The notes beneath the pieces were generated by a model that ran no database searches, was not told the DNA's origin, and worked only from the letters and a program-made list of their open reading frames with translations. From Mycolicibacter senuensis (GTDB lineage Bacteria > Actinomycetota > Actinomycetes > Mycobacteriales > Mycobacteriaceae), in NCBI RefSeq assembly GCF_002101885.1, contig NZ_LQPS01000054.1, forward strand, positions 62,001 through 126,000: a stretch of DNA of 64,000 bases, written 5' to 3'. Position numbers and translations under genes: made by a program. Of this stretch, positions 25,297 through 32,815 are shown piece after piece (the stretch's first letter is position 1; every line of letters begins with the position of its first letter).

Positions 25297-25815
25297 GTGG
25301 CCGAGCCGCTGATCATCCCGATTCGCGGGCACGCCCCGCAGCTTCACCCGGAGTCGTGGGTGGCGCCCAACGCCAGCCTCATCGGCCTGGTCAGCCTGGC
25401 CGCCCGAGCCAGCGTCTGGTACTCGGCCACGCTGCGCGCCGAGGTGGAGCCGATCGAGATCGGCGTCGACACCAACATCCAGGACGGGGTGACCATCCAC
25501 GTCGACAAGGAGTTCCCGGCCCGGGTCGGGGCCCGCGTCAGCGTCGGACACAACGCGGTGCTGCACGGCTGCACCGTCGAGGACGACTCGCTGATCGGGA
25601 TGGGAGCCATCATCCTCAACGGCGCCGTGGTGGGTGCGGGCTCCCTGATCGCGGCCGGCGCGGTCATCCCGCAGGGCACCGTGGTGCCGCCGCGGTCGCT
25701 GGTGTCGGGGGTGCCGGGGCGGGTGCGGCGGGAGCTCAGCGAGGCCGAGATCCGCAACAACCGGCACAACGCCGCGGCCTATCGGCGGCTGATCGAAGTC
25801 CACCGGGCGAACTGA
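25297..25815 (+). CDS. Gamma-carbonic-anhydrase-like hexapeptide-repeat protein
   Basis: A 172-residue left-handed beta-helix protein of the gamma carbonic anhydrase/PaaY family. The repeats run from about residue 20 to 140. The three metal-binding His are visible as TIHVD, VGHNAV and LHGC. Some members hydrolyse acyl-CoA thioesters or act as PaaY-type salvage enzymes. Its place directly after the thiolase and hydratase genes (4 bases) suggests such a role rather than CO2 hydration, but that is inference. The start is GTG 25297. Confidence 0.85.
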   Translation: MAEPLIIPIRGHAPQLHPESWVAPNASLIGLVSLAARASVWYSATLRAEVEPIEIGVDTNIQDGVTIHVDKEFPARVGARVSVGHNAVLHGCTVEDDSLIGMGAIILNGAVVGAGSLIAAGAVIPQGTVVPPRSLVSGVPGRVRRELSEAEIRNNRHNAAAYRRLIEVHRAN

Positions 25816-25860
25816 CGCAATCAGGCCACCGAACGGTGTTGGGCCGCTACGTTCTAGGGC

Positions 25861-26580
25861 ATGACCCAGACCAGTTCGGCCCGGCCCGGCCTGCTGCGCG
25901 AGTTCACCAACATCTTGTCCAAGGTCTCGGCGCCGTACCACGAGTCACGGGCCGTCGTGCAGCGCCGCCGTGTCGTCGTCGCGGTGGTGGTGCTGCTCGG
26001 CGCCGCGGTGCTGGCGTTCATGCACACCAAGAACCCCGGTGACGCGGCGTTCTACCAACTGTCGCTGGCGTTGGCCGTGATCTGGTCGGTGGGGGCGGTG
26101 GTGGCCGGTCCGCTGCACCTGGGCGCGGTGCGGTTCCGGGGCCGCAACGAGCGGCCGGTGTTCACCGGCACCGGCGTCGGCCTGGTGCTCGGCGGGGTGT
26201 TCCTGCTGGGCGGGCTGGTGGTGCAGCAGATTCCGCCGCTGGCCGACCAGGTGCTCGCGATCCTGGACTACACCACCCACGTGTCCTGGCGGCTGGTGGT
26301 GCTGATCGCCATCGTCAACGCGATCGCCGAGGAGATGTTCTTCCGCGGTGCGCTTTTCAGCGCGTTCGGCCGCCGCTACCCGCTGGTCTTCTCGACGCTG
26401 CTCTACATTGCGGCGATGATGGCCGCCGGCAACCTGATGATCGGGATCGCGGCGCTGGTGCTCGGCACGGTCTGCGCCATCGAGCGCCGCGCAACCGGCG
26501 GGGTGTTGGCGCCGGTGCTCACGCATCTGGTGTGGGGCCTGGTGATGGTGCTGGCACTGCCGTCGATCTTCGGGATGTAG
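25861..26580 (+). CDS. CPBP-family intramembrane metalloprotease
   Basis: A 239-residue membrane protein with about six to seven hydrophobic segments and the CPBP (Rce1/Abi) motifs: EEMFFRG with the paired Glu and Arg, and a later His in LTHLVWG. Members cleave substrates inside the membrane or, in bacteria, process small peptides. A basic cytoplasmic N-terminus of about 40 residues precedes the first helix. It has its own 45-base upstream gap and no obvious functional link to the catabolic genes before it. Confidence 0.88.
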   Translation: MTQTSSARPGLLREFTNILSKVSAPYHESRAVVQRRRVVVAVVVLLGAAVLAFMHTKNPGDAAFYQLSLALAVIWSVGAVVAGPLHLGAVRFRGRNERPVFTGTGVGLVLGGVFLLGGLVVQQIPPLADQVLAILDYTTHVSWRLVVLIAIVNAIAEEMFFRGALFSAFGRRYPLVFSTLLYIAAMMAAGNLMIGIAALVLGTVCAIERRATGGVLAPVLTHLVWGLVMVLALPSIFGM

Positions 26581-26608
26581 CGGCGCCCCATGGCGCACGT
26601 TCGCCAGG

Positions 26609-27418
26609 TCAGGAGTCGGTGAACTTCGGCGTGCGCCGGTCCTGAAACGCGCGGGTGCCTTCCCGGAAGTCGTGGGCGTTCAACAGGATCGACTGGCCGA
26701 CGTACTCGCGGTCCAGCGTCGCGTCGAGCTCGCTGAGCGTCGCGGTGTTGATGGCGTGTTTGGTCTTGGCGAATGCCGCCGCCGGCCCGGCCAGCAGCCC
26801 GGCCATGGCCTTGTCGACCTCGGCGTCGAAATCCTCGGCCGGGTAGACCGCGCTGATCAGCCCCCAATCGAGGGCGTCGGCGGCCGACAGCCGTTCGGCC
26901 AACAACGCCAGCCGCATCGCCCGGATCCGGCCGACCGCCGCGGCGACCAGAGCCGAAGCGCCGCCGTCGGGCATCAGCCCGATCTTGGTGAACGCCAACA
27001 GGAAAAACGCTTTGTCGGAGGCCAGCACCAGGTCGCAGGCCAGGGCCAGCGACACCCCGATGCCGGCGGCCGGACCTTGCACCACGGCCACCACCGGCCG
27101 CGGCAGCGCCACGATCGCCCGGATCGCGCGGTTGGCCTCGACGATGATCTCCGTCGGCACCCCGTCGGTGGCATCCTCGGCGCTGATCCCGGCGCCCGAG
27201 CAGAAGCCACGTCCGGCACCGCCGAGCCGCACGGCCCGCACCCGCGGGTCGCGGGCGGCGCCCTCCATGGCGTCGGCGATTCCGGCCAGAACGCCGGTGG
27301 TCACCGAGTTGAGGCTGTCGGGGCGGTCGATGGTCACCGACAGCACGCCGTCGGCCAGGGTCACCGACAACCCCTCCACCGGTGCCAGGGTGTCGATGCC
27401 GGAGTCGATAGTCGTCAT
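26609..27418 (-). CDS. Enoyl-CoA hydratase (EchA10/EchA11-like)
   Basis: A 269-residue crotonase-fold enzyme. The motifs FCSGAGISAED and GPAAGIGVSLALACDLVLA form the oxyanion hole, and KIGLMPDGGAS is the usual third signature. Its position beside mcr, divergent from it with 51 bases between, matches the echA10/echA11-mcr order of M. tuberculosis (Rv1141c-Rv1143), but here only one hydratase gene is present. The start is ATG 27418. Longer in-frame starts would run into mcr. Confidence 0.9.
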   Translation of the reverse strand: MTTIDSGIDTLAPVEGLSVTLADGVLSVTIDRPDSLNSVTTGVLAGIADAMEGAARDPRVRAVRLGGAGRGFCSGAGISAEDATDGVPTEIIVEANRAIRAIVALPRPVVAVVQGPAAGIGVSLALACDLVLASDKAFFLLAFTKIGLMPDGGASALVAAAVGRIRAMRLALLAERLSAADALDWGLISAVYPAEDFDAEVDKAMAGLLAGPAAAFAKTKHAINTATLSELDATLDREYVGQSILLNAHDFREGTRAFQDRRTPKFTDS

Positions 27419-27469
27419 GGGTGTCACCTTAGGATGCACATCACAGGCGCAGACGACGAGGAGGCGGTT

Positions 27470-28555
27470 ATGGCGGGACCACTGGCGGGCTTGCGGGTCA
27501 TCGAACTGGCGGGGATCGGGCCGGGACCGCACGCGGCCATGATCCTCGGTGATCTGGGAGCCGAGGTGGTGCGCGTCGAGCGGCCGCCCAAATTCGGCGC
27601 CGAGGCGTCGAAGGACACCATGCTGCGCAACCGGCGTTCGGTGACCGCCGACCTGAAGTCACCGGAGGGCCGCGACCTGGTGCTCAAGCTGGTCGCCAAG
27701 GCCGACGTGCTGATCGAGGGCTTCCGTCCGGGCGTCACCGAGCGGCTCGGACTGGGCCCGGAGGACTGCGCGAAGGTCAACGACAAGCTGATCTACGGCC
27801 GGATGACCGGCTGGGGGCAGACCGGTCCCCGCGCCCTGCAGGCCGGTCACGACATCAACTACATCTCGCTCAACGGGACGCTGCACTCGATCGGCCGCAA
27901 GGGCGAGCGCCCGGTGCCGCCACTGAACCTGGCCGGCGACTTCGGCGGCGGATCGATGTTCTTGTTGGTTGGGATCTTGTCGGCGCTGTGGGAGCGCCAG
28001 ACCTCCGGCACGGGGCAGGTGATCGACGCGGCGATGGTCGACGGCTCGAGCATGCTCGGGGCGATGATGTGGAGCTTCCGCGCGCAAGGCCTCTGGAGCG
28101 ACGAGCGCGGTGTCAACATGCTCGACACCGGCGCCCCCTACTACGACACCTACGAGTGCTCCGACGGCCGCTACATGTCGGTGGGCGCCATCGAACCGCA
28201 GTTCTTCGCCGAACTGCTGGCCAAGCTGGGGCTGGACCCGGCCGAGTTGCCCGCGCAGAACGACACCAGCCGCTGGCCGGAACTGCGCGAGGTGTTCACC
28301 AAGGCGTTCGCCGCGCACGACCGGGACCACTGGGCGAAAGTGTTCGCCACCTCCGATGCCTGTGTGGCGCCGGTGCTGGCGTTCGGCGAGGTGTTGGCCG
28401 ACTCGCACATCGCCGAGCGCGACACCTTCTACGACGTCGACGGTTATCTGCAGCCGATGCCGGCGCCGCGGTTCTCCCGCAGCGTGCCGGATGTCCCGAC
28501 GCCGCCGGCGGCACTGGGGGCCGACAACGACACCATCCTGGGGGACTGGGTATAG
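27470..28555 (+). CDS. mcr: Alpha-methylacyl-CoA racemase
   Basis: A 361-residue CoA-transferase-fold racemase that interconverts (R)- and (S)-2-methylacyl-CoA, needed for beta-oxidation of branched fatty acids and the cholesterol side chain. The sequence MAGPLAGLRVIELAGIGPGP and most of the body match M. tuberculosis MCR (Rv1143) as I remember it. The catalytic residues correspond: His127 in GHDINYI, Asp157 in GDFGGG and Glu242 in GAIEPQF, each one number above the M. tuberculosis positions 126, 156 and 241. The length is typical. It diverges from the enoyl-CoA hydratase gene. Confidence 0.96.
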   Translation: MAGPLAGLRVIELAGIGPGPHAAMILGDLGAEVVRVERPPKFGAEASKDTMLRNRRSVTADLKSPEGRDLVLKLVAKADVLIEGFRPGVTERLGLGPEDCAKVNDKLIYGRMTGWGQTGPRALQAGHDINYISLNGTLHSIGRKGERPVPPLNLAGDFGGGSMFLLVGILSALWERQTSGTGQVIDAAMVDGSSMLGAMMWSFRAQGLWSDERGVNMLDTGAPYYDTYECSDGRYMSVGAIEPQFFAELLAKLGLDPAELPAQNDTSRWPELREVFTKAFAAHDRDHWAKVFATSDACVAPVLAFGEVLADSHIAERDTFYDVDGYLQPMPAPRFSRSVPDVPTPPAALGADNDTILGDWV

Positions 28556-28560
28556 TCCCG

Positions 28561-28578
28561 ACCAACTAGGTGGTTGGT
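28561..28578. promoter_or_regulatory. Inverted repeat upstream of the SDR gene
   Basis: ACCAAC-TAGGTG-GTTGGT, perfect 6-base arms with a 6-base spacer, between mcr and the SDR gene and 17 bases before its GTG start. The layout suggests an operator for a TetR-like regulator. No such gene is adjacent. Confidence 0.45.
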
Positions 28579-28595
28579 TCACGAGAGGGATTCCT

Positions 28596-29360
28596 GTGCA
28601 GATCAAGGATGCGGTGGCGGTAGTCACCGGAGGCGCTTCCGGGCTGGGCTTGGCGACGACGAAACGCCTGCTCGACGCGGGTGCGCAGGTGGTGGTGATC
28701 GACCTGCGGGGCGCCGACGCGGTCGCCGAACTCGGTGACCGGGCCCGGTTCGCCGAGGCCAACGTCACCGACCCCGAGGCGGTCACCGCGGCCCTTGACG
28801 TCGCCGAGTCGCTGGGCCCGCTGCGGATCAACGTCAACTGCGCGGGCATCGGCAACGCGATCAAGACGGTGAGCAAGAACGGCGCGTTCCCACTGGATGA
28901 GTTCACCAAGGTCGTTCAAGTCAACCTGATCGGCACCTTCAACGTGCTGCGGCTGGCCGCCGAACGGATTGCCAAGACGGAGACCATCGGGCCCGAAACG
29001 AGCCCAGAACGCGGCGTCATCATCAACACCGCGTCGGTGGCCGCGTTCGAGGGCCAGATCGGCCAGGCCGCCTACTCGGCGTCCAAGGGCGGGGTGGTCG
29101 GTATGACACTGCCGATCGCGCGGGACCTGTCCCGCGAGCTGATCCGGGTCTGCACCATCGCGCCCGGCCTGTTCAAGACGCCGCTGCTGGGTTCGCTGCC
29201 CGATGAGGCGCAGAAGTCGCTGGGTGGGCAGGTGCCGCACCCGTCCCGGCTCGGTGACCCCGATGAGTACGGCGCGTTGGCCGAGCACATCATCAGCAAC
29301 CCCATGCTCAACGGCGAGGTGATCCGACTCGACGGGGCGATCCGAATGGCCCCGCGCTGA
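28596..29360 (+). CDS. SDR-family 3-hydroxyacyl-CoA dehydrogenase-like protein (Rv1144-like)
   Basis: A 254-residue SDR resembling type-10 17beta-hydroxysteroid/3-hydroxyacyl-CoA dehydrogenases. It has TGGASGLGLATTK for NAD binding, the NCAGIG motif, a Ser in NTASVAAFEGQ, and the active site YSASKGG. Position after mcr matches Rv1144 of M. tuberculosis. With the racemase and hydratase it makes a small beta-oxidation set for methyl-branched acyl-CoAs. The start is GTG 28596, preceded by GAGAGGG and an inverted repeat. Confidence 0.92.
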   Translation: MQIKDAVAVVTGGASGLGLATTKRLLDAGAQVVVIDLRGADAVAELGDRARFAEANVTDPEAVTAALDVAESLGPLRINVNCAGIGNAIKTVSKNGAFPLDEFTKVVQVNLIGTFNVLRLAAERIAKTETIGPETSPERGVIINTASVAAFEGQIGQAAYSASKGGVVGMTLPIARDLSRELIRVCTIAPGLFKTPLLGSLPDEAQKSLGGQVPHPSRLGDPDEYGALAEHIISNPMLNGEVIRLDGAIRMAPR

Positions 29361-29400
29361 GCGCTTGAGCGAAGAACGTCAAACAGAACGAGGAGTTCAC

Positions 29401-30399
29401 ATGTCACTGACCACGAAGTTCACCGAAGTGTTCGGGGTCGAGCACCCCATCGCCCAAGGCGGCATGCAGTGGGTGGGCCGCGCGGAACTTGTTGCGGCGG
29501 TCGCGAACGCGGGCGCCCTGGGTTTTCTCACCGCGCTCACCCAGCCCACCCCGGCGGACTTGGCCAACGAGATCGCCAAGACCCGGGATCTGACCGACAA
29601 GCCGTTCGGGGTGAACCTGACCATCCTGCCGGCGATCAACCCGCCGCCCTATGACGAGTACCGCCAGGTGATCGTCGACGCCGGCATCAAGATCGTCGAG
29701 ACCGCCGGATCCAACCCGGCGCCGCACCTGCCGATGTTTCACGACAACGGCATCAAGGTGCTGCACAAATGCACCTCGGTGCGCCACGCGGTCAAGGCGC
29801 AGAGCCTCGGTGTCGACGGCATCAGCATCGACGGCTTCGAGTGCGCCGGGCATCCCGGTGAGGACGACATCCCGGGCCTGGTGCTGATCCCGGCCGCCGC
29901 TGCTCAGATCGAGATCCCGATGATCGCCTCCGGCGGCTTCGCCGACGCCCGCGGTCTGGTCGCCGCCTTGGCGCTGGGTGCCGACGGCATCAACATGGGC
30001 TCGCGGTTCATGTGCACCGTCGAGTCCTGCATCCACCAGAACGTCAAGGAAGCCATCGTCGCCGGCGACGAGCGCGGCACCGAGCTGATCTTCCGGCCGC
30101 TGCGCAACACCGCGCGGGTGGCGTCCAACACCGTCTCGCGTGAGGTCGTCGACATCCTCAACAAGGGTGGCCAGTTCCCCGACGTGCAGGAGTTGGTGGC
30201 CGGCGTGCGAGGCCGCAAGGTCTTCGACGACGGCGACGTCGAGGCCGGCATCTGGTCGGTGGGCACCGCGATGGGGCTGATCAACGACATCCCGACCTGC
30301 GGTGAGTTGGTGTCGCGGATCGTGGCCGAGGCCGAGGAGCTGATCTCCGATCGGCTGGTCGGCATGATCGAGGCCGACGACGAGGAGAACGTCGCCTGA
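29401..30399 (+). CDS. Nitronate monooxygenase (FMN-dependent)
   Basis: A 332-residue FMN TIM-barrel protein of the nitronate monooxygenase/2-nitropropane dioxygenase family, which oxidises toxic alkyl nitronates. Visible features are AQGGMQWVGRAELVAAV near the N-terminus, the segment DGFECAGHPGEDD that carries the family's catalytic His, and IASGGFADARGLVAALALGADGINMGSRF for phosphate binding of FMN. The ATG at 29401 has AGGAG upstream. It directly follows the SDR gene, in a position where my memory of M. tuberculosis has mmpL13. Confidence 0.92.
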   Translation: MSLTTKFTEVFGVEHPIAQGGMQWVGRAELVAAVANAGALGFLTALTQPTPADLANEIAKTRDLTDKPFGVNLTILPAINPPPYDEYRQVIVDAGIKIVETAGSNPAPHLPMFHDNGIKVLHKCTSVRHAVKAQSLGVDGISIDGFECAGHPGEDDIPGLVLIPAAAAQIEIPMIASGGFADARGLVAALALGADGINMGSRFMCTVESCIHQNVKEAIVAGDERGTELIFRPLRNTARVASNTVSREVVDILNKGGQFPDVQELVAGVRGRKVFDDGDVEAGIWSVGTAMGLINDIPTCGELVSRIVAEAEELISDRLVGMIEADDEENVA

Positions 30400-30579
30400 T
30401 CGCCATAGCGGTCGGGCCCGCCGCCTGACCGTTCGATAACGCACGCTCGGCGATGTCGTGACCGGGGTTGCTGCGAGGGCATGCAGCGGCCCGGCCCCGA
30501 TTTCAGGAAAAGGATGACTGAGGGATTGCGGTCGGCCCGGATGCGGGCGGCCGCCGACGCGGAGGGGCGCGCTAGTGAA

Positions 30580-30601
30580 CGGCGCCGGCTACGCGGCGCC
30601 G
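30580..30601. terminator. GC-rich hairpin, possible terminator
   Basis: CGGCGCCG-GCTACG-CGGCGCCG, a perfect 8-base stem with a 6-base loop and no T-tract, as often seen in mycobacteria. It lies just past the stop of the 41-residue minus-strand gene and between it and the convergent nitronate monooxygenase gene. Confidence 0.5.
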
Positions 30602-30606
30602 ATCAG

Positions 30607-30732
30607 TCAGCTGGCGAGCGGGCGCCAGTCTTCGAGCTGCTCCGAGGTGTCGCCCTCGACCAGAAGGTCGCCGTGGTAGAGAGCCTCGAAGTCAACCTTG
30701 ATCACGTCGGCACTTGAGTCGTCGATCCACAT
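30607..30732 (-). CDS. 41-residue conserved-looking small protein
   Basis: A small gene encoding MWIDDSSADVIKVDFEALYH and then GDLLVEGDTSEQLEDWRPLAS. The composition is acidic, with three Trp/Tyr positions and no membrane segment. It is bounded by a strong hairpin just after its stop, which supports a real gene. No Shine-Dalgarno is visible, so the transcript could be leaderless. No family or function is recognised. A plus-strand frame over the same bases (30481-30717) has a low-complexity Arg-rich product and is not accepted. Confidence 0.5.
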   Translation of the reverse strand: MWIDDSSADVIKVDFEALYHGDLLVEGDTSEQLEDWRPLAS

Positions 30733-30860
30733 GACACTGAGCGTATGGGTCACTATTAAGGGATCTTTGAGTCACGATTCGGGAAATGGTGGCAATCCTA
30801 CTGACGAGTAGCGTTTGCCAGACTTTTCGGCTGAGACGGGCCCGATTGCCTGACTCGCGG

Positions 30861-30876
30861 TGTGATGGATGTCACA
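30861..30876. promoter_or_regulatory. Perfect CRP-type site (TGTGA-N6-TCACA)
   Basis: TGTGATGGATGTCACA fits the TGTGA-N6-TCACA consensus of mycobacterial CRP (Rv3676) without mismatch. It lies 80 bases upstream of the methyltransferase ATG at 30956 and 129 bases upstream of the divergent 41-residue gene. Confidence 0.65.
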
Positions 30877-30955
30877 TCGACCGGTAGGAACCCCGGTGGC
30901 GGTGTCCCGCTTCGCCCGGCTCCGCCGCCCTCGCGATCACCGCTAAGGTGGCGGC

Positions 30956-31594
30956 ATGGCATCACCGGTGACTCTGGACAACCCGCTGTTCGCTCGAATC
31001 TGGACGTTCATGTCCAGCCGCGAGACCGACTGGCTGCGAGACCGGCGCCGGGAAAACCTTGAAGGGCTGTCCGGGCGGGTGCTGGAAGTCGGTGCCGGCA
31101 CCGGGAGCAACTTCGGCTTCTACCCCGACACCGTGACCGAGGTGGTGGCCCCCGAGCCGGAGTCGCGATTGCGCGAGGCCGCCCGGGAGGTCGCTGCCGC
31201 CGCACCGGTGCCGGTGACGGTAGTGGCGAGCACCGTCGAGGCCTTGGACGCCGGCGAACCGTTCGACGCGATTGTTTGCTCGCTGGTGCTGTGTTCGGTG
31301 GATCAACCTGAGCAGGTGCTGCGCCAGCTGTACACGTTGCTCAAGCCCGGCGGCGAGCTGCGCTACTTCGAGCACGTCGCCAGCAGGGGAGCGCGCGGCG
31401 GGCTGCAGCGACTGGCCGACGCCACCATCTGGCCGAGGCTGTTCGGCAATTGTCATACCCATCGCGACACCGAGGCGATGATCACCGCCGCGGGCTTCAC
31501 CGTCGCCACCTCACGGCGCGGGCACCAGTTCCCGGCGTGGGCGCCGGTGCCGGTCTCGGAGTTCGCGCTGGGCTGCGCCAGCCGGCCGGCCTGA
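30956..31594 (+). CDS. Class I SAM-dependent methyltransferase (Rv1147-like)
   Basis: A 212-residue methyltransferase with the SAM-binding motif VLEVGAGTGSN (about residues 41-51), the post-motif acidic region (PEPESRLRE), and motif III LKPGGELRYFEHV. The pattern matches UbiE-like or phospholipid-type methyltransferases, and the position between the Rv1144-like and Rv1151c-like genes fits Rv1147. The substrate is not evident. A perfect CRP-type site lies 80 bases upstream, which suggests control by cAMP. Confidence 0.88.
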   Translation: MASPVTLDNPLFARIWTFMSSRETDWLRDRRRENLEGLSGRVLEVGAGTGSNFGFYPDTVTEVVAPEPESRLREAAREVAAAAPVPVTVVASTVEALDAGEPFDAIVCSLVLCSVDQPEQVLRQLYTLLKPGGELRYFEHVASRGARGGLQRLADATIWPRLFGNCHTHRDTEAMITAAGFTVATSRRGHQFPAWAPVPVSEFALGCASRPA

Positions 31595-31626
31595 GCCGCG
31601 CTGACGCCGACCGGCCCGGAGTCGGG

Positions 31627-32346
31627 TTAGCGCTGCCCCAGCAGGAAGGGCAGCCGCTGCACCATTCCCGGTAGTGCCGCCGACGCGGTGGTGCGCAGAT
31701 ACGTCGTGGCCCGCTCCGACAGCGGGGTCGGCTCGGGGTTGACCTCGATGACGACCTTGCCTAGGTCCAATGCCCGCTCGGGCAGGCCCGCCGCCGGATA
31801 GACCACGCCGGAGGTGCCCACCACGATCAGCGCGTCAGCGTTGTCGATGGCCTCGACCGCGGCGTTCCACGGACCCGCGGGCAGGTCCTCGCCGAACCAG
31901 ACGACATCCGGGCGGACCAATCCGCCGCACTCGCACACCGGCGGCGCCACTTCGAGCACCGGCTCGGTCATCACCGGCACCTCCGGGTACTGCGGCTGAT
32001 CGCAATCCCCGCAACGGAACGTGAACATCCGGCCGTGCAGATGGTGGACGGTGGAACTGCCGCCGCGCTCGTGCAGATTGTCGACGTTCTGGGTGATGAC
32101 GTGGACCTCGGCGTGCTGCTCCCAGTCGGCGACCGCACGATGGCCGAGGTTCGGTTGGACGTGGCGGGCCAGCTGGCAGCGCCACAGGTACCAGGCCCAG
32201 ACCAGTTCCGGCTGACGGTTCCAGCCGTCGATGCTGGACACCTCGTAGGGGTCGTACTGCGACCACAGCCCCTTCTCGTCATCACGAAAAGTGGGCACCC
32301 CGCTCTCCGCCGAGATCCCCGCACCGCTGAACACCGCCACCTGCAC
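31627..32346 (-). CDS. cobB: Sirtuin, NAD-dependent protein deacylase
   Basis: A 239-residue SIR2-family deacylase that removes acyl groups from lysines and uses NAD. The NAD motifs GAGISAESGVPTFRD and TQNVDNLHERGG, the catalytic His in HHLHGR, and four zinc Cys (RCGDC and CECGG) are all present. The sequence closely resembles M. tuberculosis Rv1151c, which regulates acetyl-CoA synthetase. The GTG at 32346 is chosen because it starts right at VQVAVFSGAG, as in the homologue. An upstream ATG would overlap the divergent GntR gene. Confidence 0.93.
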   Translation of the reverse strand: MQVAVFSGAGISAESGVPTFRDDEKGLWSQYDPYEVSSIDGWNRQPELVWAWYLWRCQLARHVQPNLGHRAVADWEQHAEVHVITQNVDNLHERGGSSTVHHLHGRMFTFRCGDCDQPQYPEVPVMTEPVLEVAPPVCECGGLVRPDVVWFGEDLPAGPWNAAVEAIDNADALIVVGTSGVVYPAAGLPERALDLGKVVIEVNPEPTPLSERATTYLRTTASAALPGMVQRLPFLLGQR

Positions 32347-32374
32347 GCCACCAACATAGCTGGATACTGGGCGA

Positions 32375-32815
32375 ATGAACTTCACCAAGCTGCTGCGGAT
32401 CGACGCGCAGCCGGACGGGCCGTTGTTCGAGCAGGTCAGGATTCAGTTGATCGATGCGGTGCGGCAAGGAGTGCTACCGGCGGGAACCAGACTGCCGACC
32501 GTGCGCGAGCTGGCCGGGCAGCTCGGTCTGGCGGCCAACACGGTCGCCCGGGCCTACCGGGAACTGGAGGCGGCCGGTGTCGTCGAAACCCGCGGCCGCT
32601 TCGGCACATTCGTGGCGAGCAGCGATCCGGCGGAAGCGGCCATGACAGCGGCCGCGAGTGCCTTCGTCGCCGCGACCCGCGCAGTAGGCCTGGACAAGGC
32701 CGACGCGCTGCGCTATCTCGACGCGGCGTTCGGCAACGCCGGGACGAGTGGTGCTCAGCCGAATTCCAGCATGGTCAGCGACGGGCGCGCGTCGGCCAGC
32801 GACCGCAGTCGGTAA
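32375..32815 (+). CDS. GntR-family regulator, YtrA type (Rv1152-like)
   Basis: A 146-residue regulator with a winged helix of the GntR family: PLFEQVRIQLIDAVRQG, LPTVRELAGQLGLAANTVARAYRELEAAG. Only a short helical tail follows, as in YtrA-type members. I recall Rv1152 as about 121 residues. Here the frame runs on with a low-complexity Ser-rich tail (after FGNAG) and overlaps the end of the convergent omt gene by 61 bases, so an ancestral stop may have been lost. It diverges from the sirtuin gene, which is a possible target. Confidence 0.87.
   Translation: MNFTKLLRIDAQPDGPLFEQVRIQLIDAVRQGVLPAGTRLPTVRELAGQLGLAANTVARAYRELEAAGVVETRGRFGTFVASSDPAEAAMTAAASAFVAATRAVGLDKADALRYLDAAFGNAGTSGAQPNSSMVSDGRASASDRSR

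Noticed and set aside
28541..28558. Small hairpin GGGACT-GGGTAT-AGTCCC at the end of mcr as a terminator
   Set aside because: The stem is only 6 bases, contains the mcr stop codon in the loop and has no T-tract. It is too weak to call.
30481..30717. Plus-strand frame of 78 codons after the nitronate monooxygenase
   Set aside because: The product is Arg/Ala-rich with no features, and it covers the hairpin and the better-supported minus-strand small gene.
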